Origin: Alviniconcha marisindica
Lineage: Eukaryota; Mollusca; Gastropoda; Provannidae
Direction: 5' to 3'
Assembly (NCBI GenBank): GCA_018857735.1
Contig: JABMCL010002400.1
Span: forward strand, 180,001 to 244,000
DNA: 64,000 bases
The translations under genes were made by a program, and so were the position numbers. The stretch's first letter is position 1. Each line of letters starts with the position of its first letter. Positions 1 through 11,659 of this stretch are shown here, piece by piece. A model generated the notes under the pieces. The model made no database searches, was not told where the DNA came from, and worked only from the letters and a program-made list of their open reading frames with translations.

Positions 1-464
1 GATAACTGAATCCAGAAATGGTTCCTTTGATATGTGAAGAATTGAGCAGTAGAGAATCTTAGTGGAAATTCAACGCATTGGAGATCTAGATCTGATCATC
101 GCTGCGATTCGTGAATGAGAAGACTGATAAGCCTGTCATCATTGCGATTATTTCTTGGAACGGAGAATTGTGTACAGTAGTTCTGCAAACATAAGGCACA
201 TCTGGTCGTTGATTTGAAATTGTTTACAGTGTAGATATAGTCTTATCATGTGATAAGCTGGTAACATCCAAGGAGGCGGTCGGAAATTCCAGGGACATTT
301 TTAACGCCATTTTGGCTCACATATATCATCAGAATAATCCAAACCGAGTCATACCCAGCGAATAAAGCCATAATTTGCAACGGAAAAGTGAGTTTTATCA
401 CATTTTGTTTCTGTCAGTATGCATATGCGCCACTGACGTTTGATCTAGATCTATTTTCCGACTA

Positions 465-511
465 ACACACAAACACACAGACACACACGCACGCACGCAC
501 GCACGCACGCA

Positions 512-566
<55 letters not shown>
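465..566. repeat. (CA)n/(ACGC)n microsatellite
   Basis: About 100 bp of alternating CA with an internal block of ACGC tetranucleotides. Confidence 0.95.
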
Positions 567-568
<2 letters not shown>

Positions 569-1444
569 CGTGAAATTACTGATAATAGAAAAAACAATCG
601 ATCGTGTGCTGACAGCTCACCTTTTACGAACTGTAATCAAACTCACTTTTGTTGCAAATGTTGGCTTCATTCGCTAGATATGAAGCTGATTGATCTGAAT
701 GATATTTGTGACCCAAAATGGCTTTTCAGATGTCTGGGGACTTCCGACCGCCTCCTTGGATATGTTTTTGTTCTTACACGTGACGATACAATACACAGTC
801 ATGTCATCTGTTTTGGCAGCGTACACATTTTTTAGGCATTTCACACTGGCTACACAAATGATTCTGGGACTTTCCCTCTAGATTTTGTCACATCAGAGAA
901 CAAAGAAACAGCATTAGTTTTTATCTACAGGTTTGATTCAGAATTCTTCCTCGAATTGGATCACGTAGTACACATGCAGTCATTAAAACGGACATGTTGG
1001 AGACATCACATTTCGAGTGTCTGATTTAAAGATTGTCTAATAATATTTTTGGCGTTTCAGTTGGTGCGGAAAGCACATTAGTGACATTTAACCTGAACTG
1101 TTTCTTCTGACCCCCCCCCCCCCCCCCCCCCCCTCCCCCGCCCCCTACTTACTTATCTATATTTTTGTGATTGGTAAGTAAGTAAATTGGTGTTTGGGGC
1201 TTTGGCATAATTATGTAATTTTGTTGTTGTTGTTGTTGTTGTCAGTTGTGATGCAAAACGCTGCCTTTCACCAAAGTTATTCCAGAAATGCGTTAAATCT
1301 CGAAATTAGGTAAAATACCGACTGCAGGTGACTTCACTGTATACATTTGACAGGCTCTCGAGTGCCAAGATTCCGACAGATAATCTACGTAAGCTTGTAA
1401 TTGTTACCGTCTCGCAGGCAGAGGAGCACGGTCATACTCCACGC

Positions 1445-1546
1445 TCCTCGCCCCCTCCCCCCCCCCCCCCCTTATCCCAACCACTTGCCCCCCCCCCCCC
1501 CCCATCCTCACCCCCCCCCCCCCCCGCCCCGTTCCCCTCTGCCCCA
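1445..1546. repeat. C-rich homopolymer tract
   Basis: Runs of C interrupted by short T/A/G groups; a second pure C run lies at 1111-1133. Open frames through it encode only poly-Pro or His/Pro and are artefacts. Run lengths are likely to be unreliable in the assembly. Confidence 0.9.
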
Positions 1547-1721
1547 CCCCCTCTCGTCCCCGGCACCTTTCCGCTCACACAGTTTTGCCTCTAAACATAC
1601 ATTGCAGTGCTTCTTATTACGGCAGGAAAAATGAGACTGATAAACGACTGATTTTGGAAAAGGAAAGTGGCATATGCCCTTATATTTGTGTTTGAATCCA
1701 TCCTTTCCTTCTTCTTAAAAG

Positions 1722-1723
<2 letters not shown>

Positions 1724-1772
<49 letters not shown>

Positions 1773-1793
1773 GGTGTGCGCGTGCGTGCGTCG

Positions 1794-1849
<56 letters not shown>

Positions 1850-1884
1850 TGTGTGTGTGTGTGCGTGTTTGCGCGAGTGTGTGT
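1724..1884. repeat. (GT)n then (GTGC)n compound microsatellite
   Basis: About 40 bp of GT dinucleotides followed by about 70 bp of GTGC units and GT again. It lies 150 bp before the acceptor of the first gene A exon. Confidence 0.95.
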
Positions 1885-2032
1885 AATAAGTGAACATGTT
1901 GTAAGAAGCATGTTCGGTGGACTGTGTGTTCATGTTCTTTGTGACACGAATGACATTTCTGGATGCACATCTGGATTGTTATTACTATTTTAATAGCTAT
2001 GCATGAAATGACACATCTCGGTTTTATTTCAG

Positions 2033-2242
2033 GGATAACACACGAACGGCACGGAGTGGCAGCTGCCGAACATGGCCGTACCATCCACAGTGGTCTCGTC
2101 TCCTCAACCACCATCCAGCGCCTGAAAGATGAGCGAGAACAAACACGGTGCATTGAAGGCAGTACATCGACACATGTGCTAGAATCTCCTTTCCAACCAG
2201 GCACTGAGCGCTTTGGTATCTTTTCTCAATGATCATACGGAA
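2033..2242 (+). other. probable 5'UTR part of gene A exon 1, with short uORFs
   Basis: A strong acceptor ends at 2032, and no good donor follows before the long reading frame. In the main frame there are two small upstream ORFs: ATG at 2072 (17 codons, good A-at-minus-3 context) and ATG at 2129 ending at TAG 2180-2182. Alternatively a second acceptor (CTTTCCAACCAG, ending 2200) opens the long frame in phase 0 from 2201, making this stretch intronic and placing the true start upstream. Both models keep everything from 2243 on. Confidence 0.45.
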
Positions 2243-5200
2243 ATGGCCCATCGCTCCCTTTCTCCTGTCGGCGATGAATGCCCGGGTCCTGAGAAATGGA
2301 CGCCAGAGTTGGATTGGAAACTTATAAACTGCGAACCGGCCGAGGAGGAGAACTTGCAATCTGACTGCCCTCCTAAAGGCAAGGAACTCCCCGACGGACC
2401 AGGTCCCAGCAACGAAGGATGCGATGAAGAAGAGGAAGAAAAAATCGCAGACTGGAGTCACATCAACGTTGAGTCCGCAGTTAAAAAGGTCCGCTACAAG
2501 CATTGCTCAGAAATCAGGCGCAGGCTTTACGCTGGGCGTAACCCAGGATGGAGCAGGTTTAAAAATGGTGAACAAAACCCCCTAGGCGAATTAAACGTGG
2601 ATGGGGTCTGGCACCCGAACAAAGCAGAAACGTCCGATGGTGACCTTGTCAGCCAATTCAGGAGAAGCTTGCGTAGTTATAGGTTCGATTTGGATGAGGC
2701 GGGTCCGAGTACGGATCACTTCCATGTCGGTGACGAAGAGGCGGGTCCAACCAAATCGCACTTCCGAAATGACTGGATGCAGTTAAGCGCTGAGGCTCCG
2801 GCCCAGGACAGTTCTTCGGCAAGTGGTCAGCATGGACCTGGGGAAACATCTTCTGCAGAAGACCACAGCTTACCCGGACCGAGCAGAACGAAGAAGTACG
2901 CGACCATCTTGAAAAAATCAAACTCTGATAGGCAGGCTGTTGATGAGGACTGGAAGTTGATCAACATCGAAGAGCCCGACGACGCGCTTGCTCCTTCGTG
3001 GTCAGATGGCTTAGGCAACAGCACAGACTGTGGTCAGGCATCCCAAAACTTGAAACTGTCGTATGAGAAGGAAACCAAGAAACATGTTCACTTTGATCCC
3101 AGATCGGAATGTGACATGTTCGATTTGTGTGATGACGGAGCCATTGAAACGGACAGCTTCATGGATGTTTATGGTACAGCAGTTATAAACTATGGTGAAA
3201 GTGCTACATGCAGTCTGCTGGGGTTATCGCCGAAAGACATGTTGCCTTCAGATCTAAACGCCGCAGAAACCGTCACGGAAAAAATCAAATTTGCTTGCGA
3301 GAATGACAGCCTGCAATCGAAGTTCTCGCTTGCGATAAACAGGAACAGCTCGGCAAATAATGATCCCAAAGAAAACAGCTCTGAGGATCGGGAGTCACAC
3401 CCAACAGACCCCGTAAATCGAGAAAAGAAACCCGCCTTCCAGCAACCTACATCCGCACAGACCATGGACAGTTTGGAGCGTAAGGCCGGAGCGTCAGACA
3501 TCCCAGAGCCTGTACGTTACCTGGAGAGGGCCTCTAAAAGCGTGAACGATGTAGGCAGTCCAGATTACAGAAGGAGCCCAACGCCTCTTGTCGATGAAGC
3601 AGCCCAGCTCCAGGCAGTGCCACGCATAGGGACCAAATCGCAAAGCCGCACAGAGAGAATGGTGGCCTTGTTTACCAATCTGCAAGCCCAGCAAACGTCC
3701 CCGCCTCTTCCGTGCGAGAAAATCAGGAGAAGGAAATTATTAGATGGTATCGTTACTGATCATGACGAGAGAAGGGTCGAGACCACCGAAGAAACAAATC
3801 CTGCTTCCGTTGCTGAAAAGATTCAAAAGGTAGAGCGGGTTATCTCCCCTCCTCGGCACAGTCGCGCCGGGTCGCCTTCTCCTTCCGGTTCACCAAGACA
3901 AGTGCATGGTTTGGAATATGAAAAAACCAAAAACGAAGGTTTGCGTCATACAAACAAACAGTCTGTAGAGGCCATCCTCGTCGTTCTTCAGTCCATGAGA
4001 AGCATTTTGGTCCGCATGGCAAAAATGGGAACGTCCGCAAACGTGGACGGTTCGACAGGCCAAGGGCAGAACAGCACGGATATTATGGACATTTTGAAAC
4101 CCCAAAGAAAGAAACCCCCATACAAGTTTAACTGCCCCAAGGACAGAGAGGTTATGCCAGATGGTCTCTTTGCCTACAGCATTGCACATCAAGTGGTGGG
4201 ACAGGCTTTCAAGAAGATCGCCGAGTTGTATCCTGACTGCGCTAATCGGGTGCAAACCGACTCCGACTCGGGGAAGGAGTTTAGACAGAGAGACTCGGCT
4301 TCAACACTCCTGGCCTTGACTGCCATGAAGGATGCTTTGAGAGACCTGGAAGGTTCTGGAGCTGACAAGTCATACATCAGCACTGCCGTGGAAACGTCAG
4401 ATTCTCTGACCAACATTCCGGCAAACAACACGCCTGAGGAGGAACAGCTTCAAGAGAGTTATCCAGCCGACGAGTCCAAGAAAATTGTTCTCAGCCTGAT
4501 AAATGAAATAATATTCGAGATCGACAAAAGCGTGGAGGCGAAGAGTGCTAAAGCCAGAAACGATGACTCTATGGGCGATGTCAACTCAGTTGATTCATCA
4601 TCTGATGTGGAACTAAAGCAAAGTGATCGATTAGAAGCGGAACTCAAACAGATGTCATTCGAACTGGTGTCGAGAACTATGAGGGAAGCCGTTTCTGCCC
4701 TGACCAGCAGCAATGCACCCTGTAACAAAAGTCAGATATTTGCAACACACAAGAGAAAAGAGGCAGTGGAAGGAAAAGCTGACACAGAGACAAGCCGAGA
4801 GGCACCTGACAGTGCTGCCGTCGCGGAAAGCGCTCATCAGAGAGACGAGCAGTCGGTTGCCTACTTCATGCAGAGTATTTCCAATGAAGTCCACGAGCTG
4901 ATATCAAAACTGTTCTATCACCTGCAGTCCGTCGATTCAAGAGAAGAGCTCAACGCGATAATCACCGGTGCTGAAGTGGATCCACATACATCCGCAGAAA
5001 GGTTTGCCAACACTGCGTCTAAGTGTAGCGCAGCGGAAAGCGGTTCGGATGTAGTCGACAACTCTGCGGCAGAGGAAGGAGCAGCCGAAGACACGACTGC
5101 GGGCGTAAATGGGTGGAGCACACAGAGACAAGACAAGAGCATTACCTTTGGAATGGACACCAGCGTCGATCGGATGGACGTAGGAGAACAGCACAAACCC

Positions 5201-7150
5201 GTTTCCAACGAGAATGACGCACACAAAAACTGCAAGACTGAGTTTCTATCCCCAGGTCGCTTACGGGTGGAACAGCGCAAGCAGTCGCAAGACCTGTATC
5301 CTTGCGGTACCGACGGAAGGTTTCCAGGGCGAAATAACAGCCAGGAGTCTGTGCTCATGGACGAGCTTTGTCAGTCGAACGATTCCACCAAGTGTGTCAA
5401 TTCTAGCTCGCAAACTACAGACAGCAGCATGGAGCATTTGTTTGAGATGCACGCAACAGCAGCCCCCCGCCCGCATGTGGCACCCCGAAACAACCAGCTG
5501 CACAGCCCAAGCCGCCAGCAGTCTTTAGAGTACTCTACACCCTCCACGCTGCTGAGGATGCGCGCATTCGATGACCGTAGAGAAACCGACCTGCTCGGTT
5601 CAACTGGCTTTGGAAGCTTGCATTTCGGCAGGTCTTCCGACGCGCTGCTTATCCCGACTGCAACGGTGCATATGACTGGAGGTAACCACCCAGAGCACGT
5701 GCAGCAGGCTGATCAGAACCGCCCTTCCTGCAGCAGTTCGGCAAGGAACCAGGTTCCGCTTCACAATCCACAAGTGTCACAGAGGAGCGTTACAAGTAGG
5801 AGTGTTACAGCAACTTTAGATGCAACAAAGAGGCAAGGGTGTTGGAATTGTGGTGGACCTTGCTATCACCAGCAGAGGGTAGCAAAACTAGGGAACGCTC
5901 CTAGAAACAGGCGCTCGTTCAGTGAACCTAAGCTAGACTTCTACAAAAGAACAAAAGCGCTGGAGTGCCCTAGGGTCCGGAGACAACTTTTCGAACGCCG
6001 AGAGAGCGACAACAGTGAATGGACGGTCATAGGCTATTATCCGCCGAGGCCTTTTTCAGTGTTTGCCGCTACCAATACCGAGAATATAGAATATGAAGAC
6101 GATGATGTGTACACGGTGGAATTTGGTGAGGGAGTCACCCAGACAGAAGCTCAAGTCATCTTCGGGATCATGGCCGCCTCAGTTCCCCACAGTACCGCAG
6201 ATCATCCAGCTAGAGCGGCGTCAGCGTCTGTGGACGCTCCGTGCTTTTCTAACATACAAGGATTTGCGTCGACAGCAGCTCCCGGTGGAGCTAATCAAGA
6301 ACCGAACGTCCAGGGCAACACCCGGGTAGACACTTTCAGAGTCGTGCGCACGGATACAGAACCTGCAGATGCCCATCATGATAATGATACTGACGGACAG
6401 ACTTACGGCGCCAGCACGCGATCAGGTAGGGCTAATCCATCGCCGAACGTCCACGAGGCGCTAGCAAATGGGCTGCTGAGCAGCGAAGAAGACACCCAGG
6501 AGGCCAAAAGGCACGGGCCTGTGCCAAGCTCTTCCACACAGGCATCGTGCAGCGTTGACGGGTTCTCCGCGAAGGCTCATCCCTGTGACTGTTCCTTATG
6601 TCGTGGCACTAGCACTTCCTCCCCTTCAACTGCGTGTTCCCGCTGTCAAACTGTGAACGTTCCTCCAGCCAGCTCCTGCCGTCCGAGATCCGTCATTTCA
6701 GACCAGTCTGCTCGATGTTCTTACGGAATGCCTCATCCCCCACGAAGCAAGTGTCGCGCCTGTCGTGAGCCTGCTGTCACTGTACCCAAAGCTCAGAGTT
6801 TGGGAAATCTTCTGACAGCAAGTGCCGGACCTTCGGCCAGCTGTTCTTTCTGCTTGCACGGTTCAGCAGCTTCGACCGCCTCGGCAAGCCACATTCACCC
6901 TGCAGCGTATTCTGCCTCACATATGTACTGCTGCCATCCATGTCCCAACTCTGCAGCCTCAGCCTCAGACTCCCAGCTGAATCATAAATCCTGCGCCAGA
7001 CACGGAGAACCGAAAGATAGTTGCTGGAAACGAACTTGTTTGTCTTCGTCTGTGGAGAGGGTTTTGGAGCGCAGAAATTCTTTCTGTGATGTATTGAGAG
7101 GCTCCATCCAGACAGAAAATGCTTCTGCATGCGCCCAGGATGGCACTGAG
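2243..7150 (+). CDS. gene A exon 1: large AKAP/LIR-like scaffold protein, N-terminal 1,636 codons
   Basis: One uninterrupted frame ending at GAG|gtgagt (7150), phase 0. I chose ATG 2243 (GAAATGG context); the frame stays open back to 2183. No catalytic domain is visible. Acidic W-x-x-[I/V] motifs of the LC3-interacting type sit at W25 (LDWKLI), W71 (ADWSHI), W237 (EDWKLI) and W1260 (SEWTVI). Three stretches fit the A-kinase RII-binding helix pattern: A644-A655 (AYSIAHQVVGQA), V749-I760 (VLSLINEIIFEI) and V883-L894 (VHELISKLFYHL). PP1-docking-like KHVHF (280-284) and KSITF (965-969) are present. Cys pairs occur at C1200/C1203 and repeatedly over about residues 1448-1567. The rest is polar and probably disordered. 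The motifs are seen; kinase/phosphatase scaffolding and ATG8 binding are inferred. Orthology to AKAP11 or SPHKAP is possible but not shown. Confidence 0.85.
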
Positions 7151-7394
7151 GTGAGTTTTGTGAGTAAAGAGTCTTTGTTCAGGACTTCTGTTTTGATTGA
7201 TTCGGTTCCCATGTTTGTATACACTGGATGCAGTAATGAAGGTTCTTTCAGCTGAGAACCCAGAGTTCACACTCTAAGTATCGACTAACACTGTAGCAGT
7301 GGCCTAGCCTCCTCTCGTCTCTGCCACAGTGGTACATCATAGCCAGTCCTAGCTTCCTTTCCCTTCGTGCACCGACGAAAAGGACCTTTATCTG

Positions 7395-7945
7395 TCGGAT
7401 TTTGAGGCAGTGGTATATCAAAGCAGGCCAGAGGCCGTGATGGGATCGGGCCCCAGTTCTGTCAGGTTTTGAGGCAGTGGTGTATCAAAGTAGGGCTGAG
7501 GCCGGGATAGGATCGCGCCCCAATTCTGTCAGGTTTTGAGGCAGTGGTGTATCAAAGTAGGGCTGAGGCCGTGATGGGATCGGGCCCCAATTCTGTCAGG
7601 TTTTGAGGCAGTGGTGTGGTGTATCAAAGTAGGGAGAGACCGTGATGGGATCGCGCCCCAGTTTGTCAGGTTTTGAGGCAGTGGTGTATCAAAATAGGGC
7701 TGAGGCCGTGATGGGATCGCGCCCCAGTTCTGTCAGGTTTTGAGGCAGTGGTGTATCAAAGTAGGGCTGAGGCCGTGATGGGATCGCGCCCCAGTTCTGT
7801 TAGGTTTTGAGGCAGTGGTGTGGTGTATCAAAGTAGGGAGAGACCGTGATGGGATCGGGCCCCAATTCTGTCAGGTTTTGAGGCAGTGGTGTGGTGTATC
7901 AAAGTAGGGCTGAGGCCGTGATGGGATCGGGCCTCAAATCGGTAC
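7395..7945. repeat. 66-bp minisatellite, about 8 copies
   Basis: Unit contains GAGGCAGTGGTGTATCAAAG and GGCCGTGATGGGATCG. Some copies have a 5-bp GTGGT duplication and others drop bases around AGGGCTGAGG. It lies about 250 bp into gene A intron 1. The rest of that intron to 9044 holds a GT microsatellite and a SINE. Confidence 0.9.
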
Positions 7946-8274
7946 TTGGAGTGCGTCCAGTCATCAAAGCTTCACATCTTGCACTGTTGCAGGAAGAGGT
8001 AGGTCAGAATATATAGAATAGAGCTTTACATATATATGTTGTGCTTGCTGCAAGGCAGCGATTTTGTCTTTGTGGTTCATTCAACTAATTCATGGATTTA
8101 TTATTTATATCGCCCTCATATAACCGTAATGGCTCACTGGGCGTAAAACACCAAAAAGCATCTGTTACAGCTAAATTACTTCCATGGATTTATAGCTGTT
8201 TTTCTTTTCTTTTCTTTTATTGAATCCGCTCAAAATATGTATGTCTACATACCAAGAACGGTGAATCAAACGTT

Positions 8275-8275
<1 letters not shown>

Positions 8276-8338
<63 letters not shown>

Positions 8339-8350
8339 CGTGCGCGCGTC
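8276..8350. repeat. (GT)n microsatellite
   Basis: About 60 bp of GT ending in GTGCGTGC units, inside gene A intron 1. Confidence 0.95.
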
Positions 8351-8438
8351 TGTTACAGCATCCGTCGGCACAATTTCAGCATAACAGATGCTTTTATGAA
8401 ACAACTTCATACGTAGTGCAGTCATGGTACTTTTTGAT

Positions 8439-8876
8439 TGTTGATCGCTTATATAGCGGTTCTCTCCGCTCTCCTGAGCACACTCACTGCGCTCGCATGT
8501 GGTTCTACATGAGTGACTAGCTTTTTATAGCGCGTTTTTTTGAATATCCACCGAAGTGGTGTACTTACAGCGCTGGCATGGCTGGTGCCACATGAAACTG
8601 CAGCCGTCTCGGCGCAAGTTCTGTGTACACCATACAACCATGTTCCATGTCACTTCATGCAAAGCCACATACGTAAGTTTTATGCGTGTTTAGCTGTAAC
8701 TGCCACCTGCACCTTTGGCAGAATGACGGGGATCTTTTGCGTGCTACTGCGGTAACGCGGGGGTGGAACGGATACCCTGGAGAAGAAAATTCTCCCGCCG
8801 CTCCTGCGGGGATTCGAACCCGCGACCTTTCAGACACGAGTCCGGCGCTCTAACCGCTGAGCTATCCCCGCCCCGT
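8439..8876 (-). mobile_element. tRNA-derived SINE (R4)
   Basis: Read on the - strand from 8875, the head has an A-box-like TAGCTCAGCGGTTAGAGC and a B-box GGTTCGAATCC (about 8806-8816), as in a pol III promoter. The acceptor stem GCGGGGA is recognisable, but the anticodon stem (CCGGA against CTGAA) does not pair, so this is not a functional tRNA. The body continues into unique SINE sequence. A related tail piece (GATCGCTTAT..ATAGCG) recurs at about 9195-9232. It lies 170 bp upstream of gene A exon 2. Confidence 0.75.
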
Positions 8877-9044
8877 ACTTGCACCTGTACTATGATCTCA
8901 CCCTCACTCTTCACCCAGATCTAACCCTGGGCAATTGACAGGACGGTAAATTCAATTACTGACCTTCTTATCGGCCTCAGTCTATCTTTCTGCGGATCAA
9001 TAATTATGTGCTTATAATTTCTTCCTCTTCTCTTGTACTACTAG

Positions 9045-9161
9045 CCAAACGTTCCTGAAAGCTCCAGCTTCCACCACCAGTGGGACAGCCCTTGTGGAAA
9101 AGCCAGCTGCTGCGGGGAACAGAAACAAGGAAGGACATTCAGGAAGTTTGTGGTTATCACA
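9045..9161 (+). CDS. gene A exon 2 (39 codons)
   Basis: Acceptor TTCTTGTACTACTAG follows a long pyrimidine tract; donor is ACA|gtgagt. Length 117 nt, phase 0 on both sides, so it fits exactly between exon 1 and exon 3. It encodes a short Cys- and Arg/Lys-containing segment (PNVPESSSFHHQ...CCGEQKQGRTFRKFVVIT, residues about 1637-1675) that continues the Cys-rich character of the end of exon 1. Being a multiple of three, it could be skipped without a frameshift. Confidence 0.75.
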
Positions 9162-9235
9162 GTGAGTGTAGCATGACTGCATGCATCTTCGGCGTTGATG
9201 ATCGCTTATTATATAGCGCCATTCTCTGCTCGAGA

Positions 9236-9243
9236 GACTACTG

Positions 9244-9281
<38 letters not shown>

Positions 9282-9476
9282 ACTACCACTACCACCACTA
9301 CTACCACCACCACCACACCACCACCACCACCACCACCACCACCACTACTACTACTAAATACTTGTACTGCTGCTGCTGACACTACTACTACTACCATCAC
9401 CACCACTACTACTACCACCACGGCTACTACGACTACTACTGCTACTACCACCACCGCCACCACTACCACTACTAAT
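9236..9476. repeat. CTG/CTA/CCA trinucleotide tract
   Basis: About 240 bp of mixed CTA, CTG and CCA triplets directly downstream of the exon 2 donor. It is open in several frames (Thr, Ala, Cys/Tyr runs) but shows no splice or start evidence. The remaining intron to 10827 has no recognised feature. Confidence 0.95.
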
Positions 9477-10827
9477 GCGAGTCAGAGTAACCAGAATAAG
9501 TTCATTTGTCATTCTAAGCTCTGAAGAGAAAAATAGTAGAATGCTCAGAATTTTAGGCCCCAACATTTAGAAATCCAATACGGTCACCGTATTTTTCAAT
9601 GGAATATAGCACGTTAGTGAAGGAAGCAAGTACAAAAGTAATTGTCGCAAAAAGGGTAATTATGATACATCATTTGGCTGCCAGGGCGAAGAGTGGATCA
9701 CTGTGGAACTGCAAGATCCATTTTGCGACTGAGCAGTAGCAAAAATGAGGGAGGCCGTGTTCGCCTTTGCCAAAATTCAGTCGCATTTGTTGCACCAGTC
9801 CAACGTACGCTAGCGACTACGGTTGCGCTGGGATCTTTTTCAGCTGCTTTAAATTAATACTTCTCTCCCCCTCAACGATAACATATTCATCAGACTTTGC
9901 TGCCTAGCGCTTCTTCGCACGTGTAAACCAGGTAAAAGCGACATGTTTTCAGCCGAAGTGAAAACAAAGGCATAGAAAAGAAATGACAGCTAAGAAAGGA
10001 AGTGAATTTCCGACCAATCAGCTTTGAAATACAAATGACGGAAATGAATTTAAACCAATCAGCATCGCGGACAGGAATGTGGGTAAGCAAACAGAGTTTT
10101 GCGTTCCGAACCTTGCCGATCTTGTTTCGTTGATGCGCTAAATAACCGTCGACTATCTCGATCGCTTTGAAAATATGTGTGCGTCAACATGACGCATGGA
10201 TCTCTAATCTGTGCGTCAAAATTCAAATATGTGCGTAATAGACCCGCAGTTGTGCGTTATCGGGAGCACTGACGGTGACCCCCAAATTTCGTTGCATATA
10301 TTACATATGTATTCGTACATGGAACGAGCTAACACAGCAACAAAATACAAATATTTTTTGCGACTGGATCATTTTCGCGCGTATGCCTTTAAGTAGCTTC
10401 TGTGCTTAAATAAAGGACGCATTTCAGTGTAAAACTCTTAAAGTTTGTGTTTTCTCGCTTTCGCTCAAGTCAAAGCTATAAAATTCTGTGTCATGGTAGC
10501 GTTTATCAGACATAGGTTCATACCGGTTCTAGCGGCCTTGAAACGTTTGCTAAGACAAAGGAGAGTTTGAAAAAACAAAAAGGAAACAAAAACAAACCTA
10601 AAACCCCCCACTCATTTTAGCCCGCTCTGAATCAGAGTCGAATCAGCGTTTGCGCTTCTTGTCTTGAAACTAGGAGTAAGTCAGCTGATCACTTGCTCGC
10701 CTTGTCAGCAGTAATTATTATCTGATTATCTGGCTGGACGGATAAAACGTTTTCATGTTTTTCTGCAGTGATAAAGAGACTGGTGAATGTCGTGAAAATA
10801 ACTCGTAGATCTTGGTGGTTGTCCACG

Positions 10828-10920
10828 AAAGCTTCAGCTGGGGGCTCTGGATTTGTTTGATCCTGTAACTGTGCCTTCAGCTGGGGGCTCTGGATTTGTT
10901 TTTATCCTGTAACTGTGCCT
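10828..10920. repeat. 45-bp tandem duplication before exon 3
   Basis: Two copies of a unit with CTTCAGCTGGGGGCTCTGG and ATCCTGTAACTGTG, ending 20 bp before the exon 3 acceptor. Each carries a CCTTCAG acceptor-like site. Confidence 0.85.
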
Positions 10921-10939
10921 TTGGTGATCCGCTCTGCAG

Positions 10940-11071
10940 AACAAAAATATGAATGGAACGGGAAATGATTGCCGAAAGCGTGAAACAAGCGCCAGAGCGT
11001 CAAGTCCCAACCGCAGCGGGATCTCTGGTAACGCTGTGGACATAATCCAGCAAGGAATCTTGCAGCTGAAG
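10940..11071 (+). CDS. gene A exon 3 (44 codons)
   Basis: Acceptor GCTCTGCAG and donor AAG|gtaagc bound 132 nt in phase 0 on both sides. Translation starts NKNMNGTGND and ends VDIIQQGILQLK. Joined to exon 4 (DQVEKELKEIKSTM) it forms one continuous amphipathic, probably coiled-coil helix across the splice junction, which strongly supports the join. The ATG at 10949 could alternatively be an internal promoter start, but nothing here favours that. Confidence 0.85.
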
Positions 11072-11110
11072 GTAAGCGGCTGCCGTGCGGCTCATGGTCC
11101 CCTTGCCTTT

Positions 11111-11335
11111 GTTTCAGATCACTGGATAGTTCAGGGACGTAAACCGTGTGTACGGTGAGACACAGCATAGCACCCTTAGTTGTTTTCAGATCACTGGATA
11201 GTTCAGGGACGTAAACCGTGTGTACGGTGAGACACAGCATAGCACCCTTAGTTGTTTTCAGATCACTGGATAGTTCAGGGACGTAAACCGTGTGTACGGT
11301 GAGACACAGCATAGCACCCTTAGTTGTTTTCGTTT
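11111..11335. repeat. 72-bp tandem repeat, 3 copies
   Basis: Near-identical units from TTTCAGATCACTGGATAGTT through CACAGCATAGCACCC. The first begins 40 bp after the exon 3 donor. Each copy contains a TTTTCAG acceptor-like site and GTACGGTGAGAC, a donor-like site. Confidence 0.95.
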
Positions 11336-11404
11336 AGTTTTTTTGTTTGTTTTGTTTCCCCCATTGTGGGCACCCTTAGTTTTGATGCAATGGCTTGTAA
11401 CTGG

Positions 11405-11446
11405 GACAGAAAAGGAGAGAGAGAAAGAGGAGGGGGTGGGAGGAGG

Positions 11447-11491
<45 letters not shown>

Positions 11492-11520
11492 GGAGGGGGA
11501 GAGGAGGAGGAGGGGCGAGA
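11405..11520. repeat. (GA)n purine tract
   Basis: GA-rich simple repeat with GGAGGGGG blocks, 140 bp before the exon 4 acceptor. Confidence 0.9.
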
Positions 11521-11659
11521 AATCTGATCATTTTGAATGCGAGTTGACTTAACCTTACCTCTTTCATTTTTGGAGTGTGACATATCCTTTCGTGCTTTTC
11601 TACAAATTTATATGAAACGTTTCGCAAACTATTCGAAGATGAACGCAACGCTCTTCCAG

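Larger units (their letters stand above)
1..2032. other. 5' flank or upstream intron of gene A, no supported gene
   Basis: AT-rich sequence ending in a strong acceptor (pyrimidine-rich tract then ATTTCAG at 2026-2032). It holds microsatellites at 465-566, 1111-1140, 1220-1242, 1445-1546 and 1724-1884, and a short dispersed-repeat piece with GTAAGTAAGTAAATTGGTGT near 1175 that recurs near 58335. The short open frames here are low-complexity (Pro/Ser, Cys/Val, His/Thr repeats) and are not credible genes. No TATA box or clear first exon was recognised, so an intron is more likely than a promoter. Confidence 0.5.

Noticed and set aside
1328..1634. Poly-Pro open frames near 1.4 kb
   Set aside because: They are produced by C homopolymer runs in all frames.
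8805..8876. tRNA gene on the - strand
   Set aside because: The A and B boxes are good but the anticodon stem does not pair, and the sequence continues into a SINE body.
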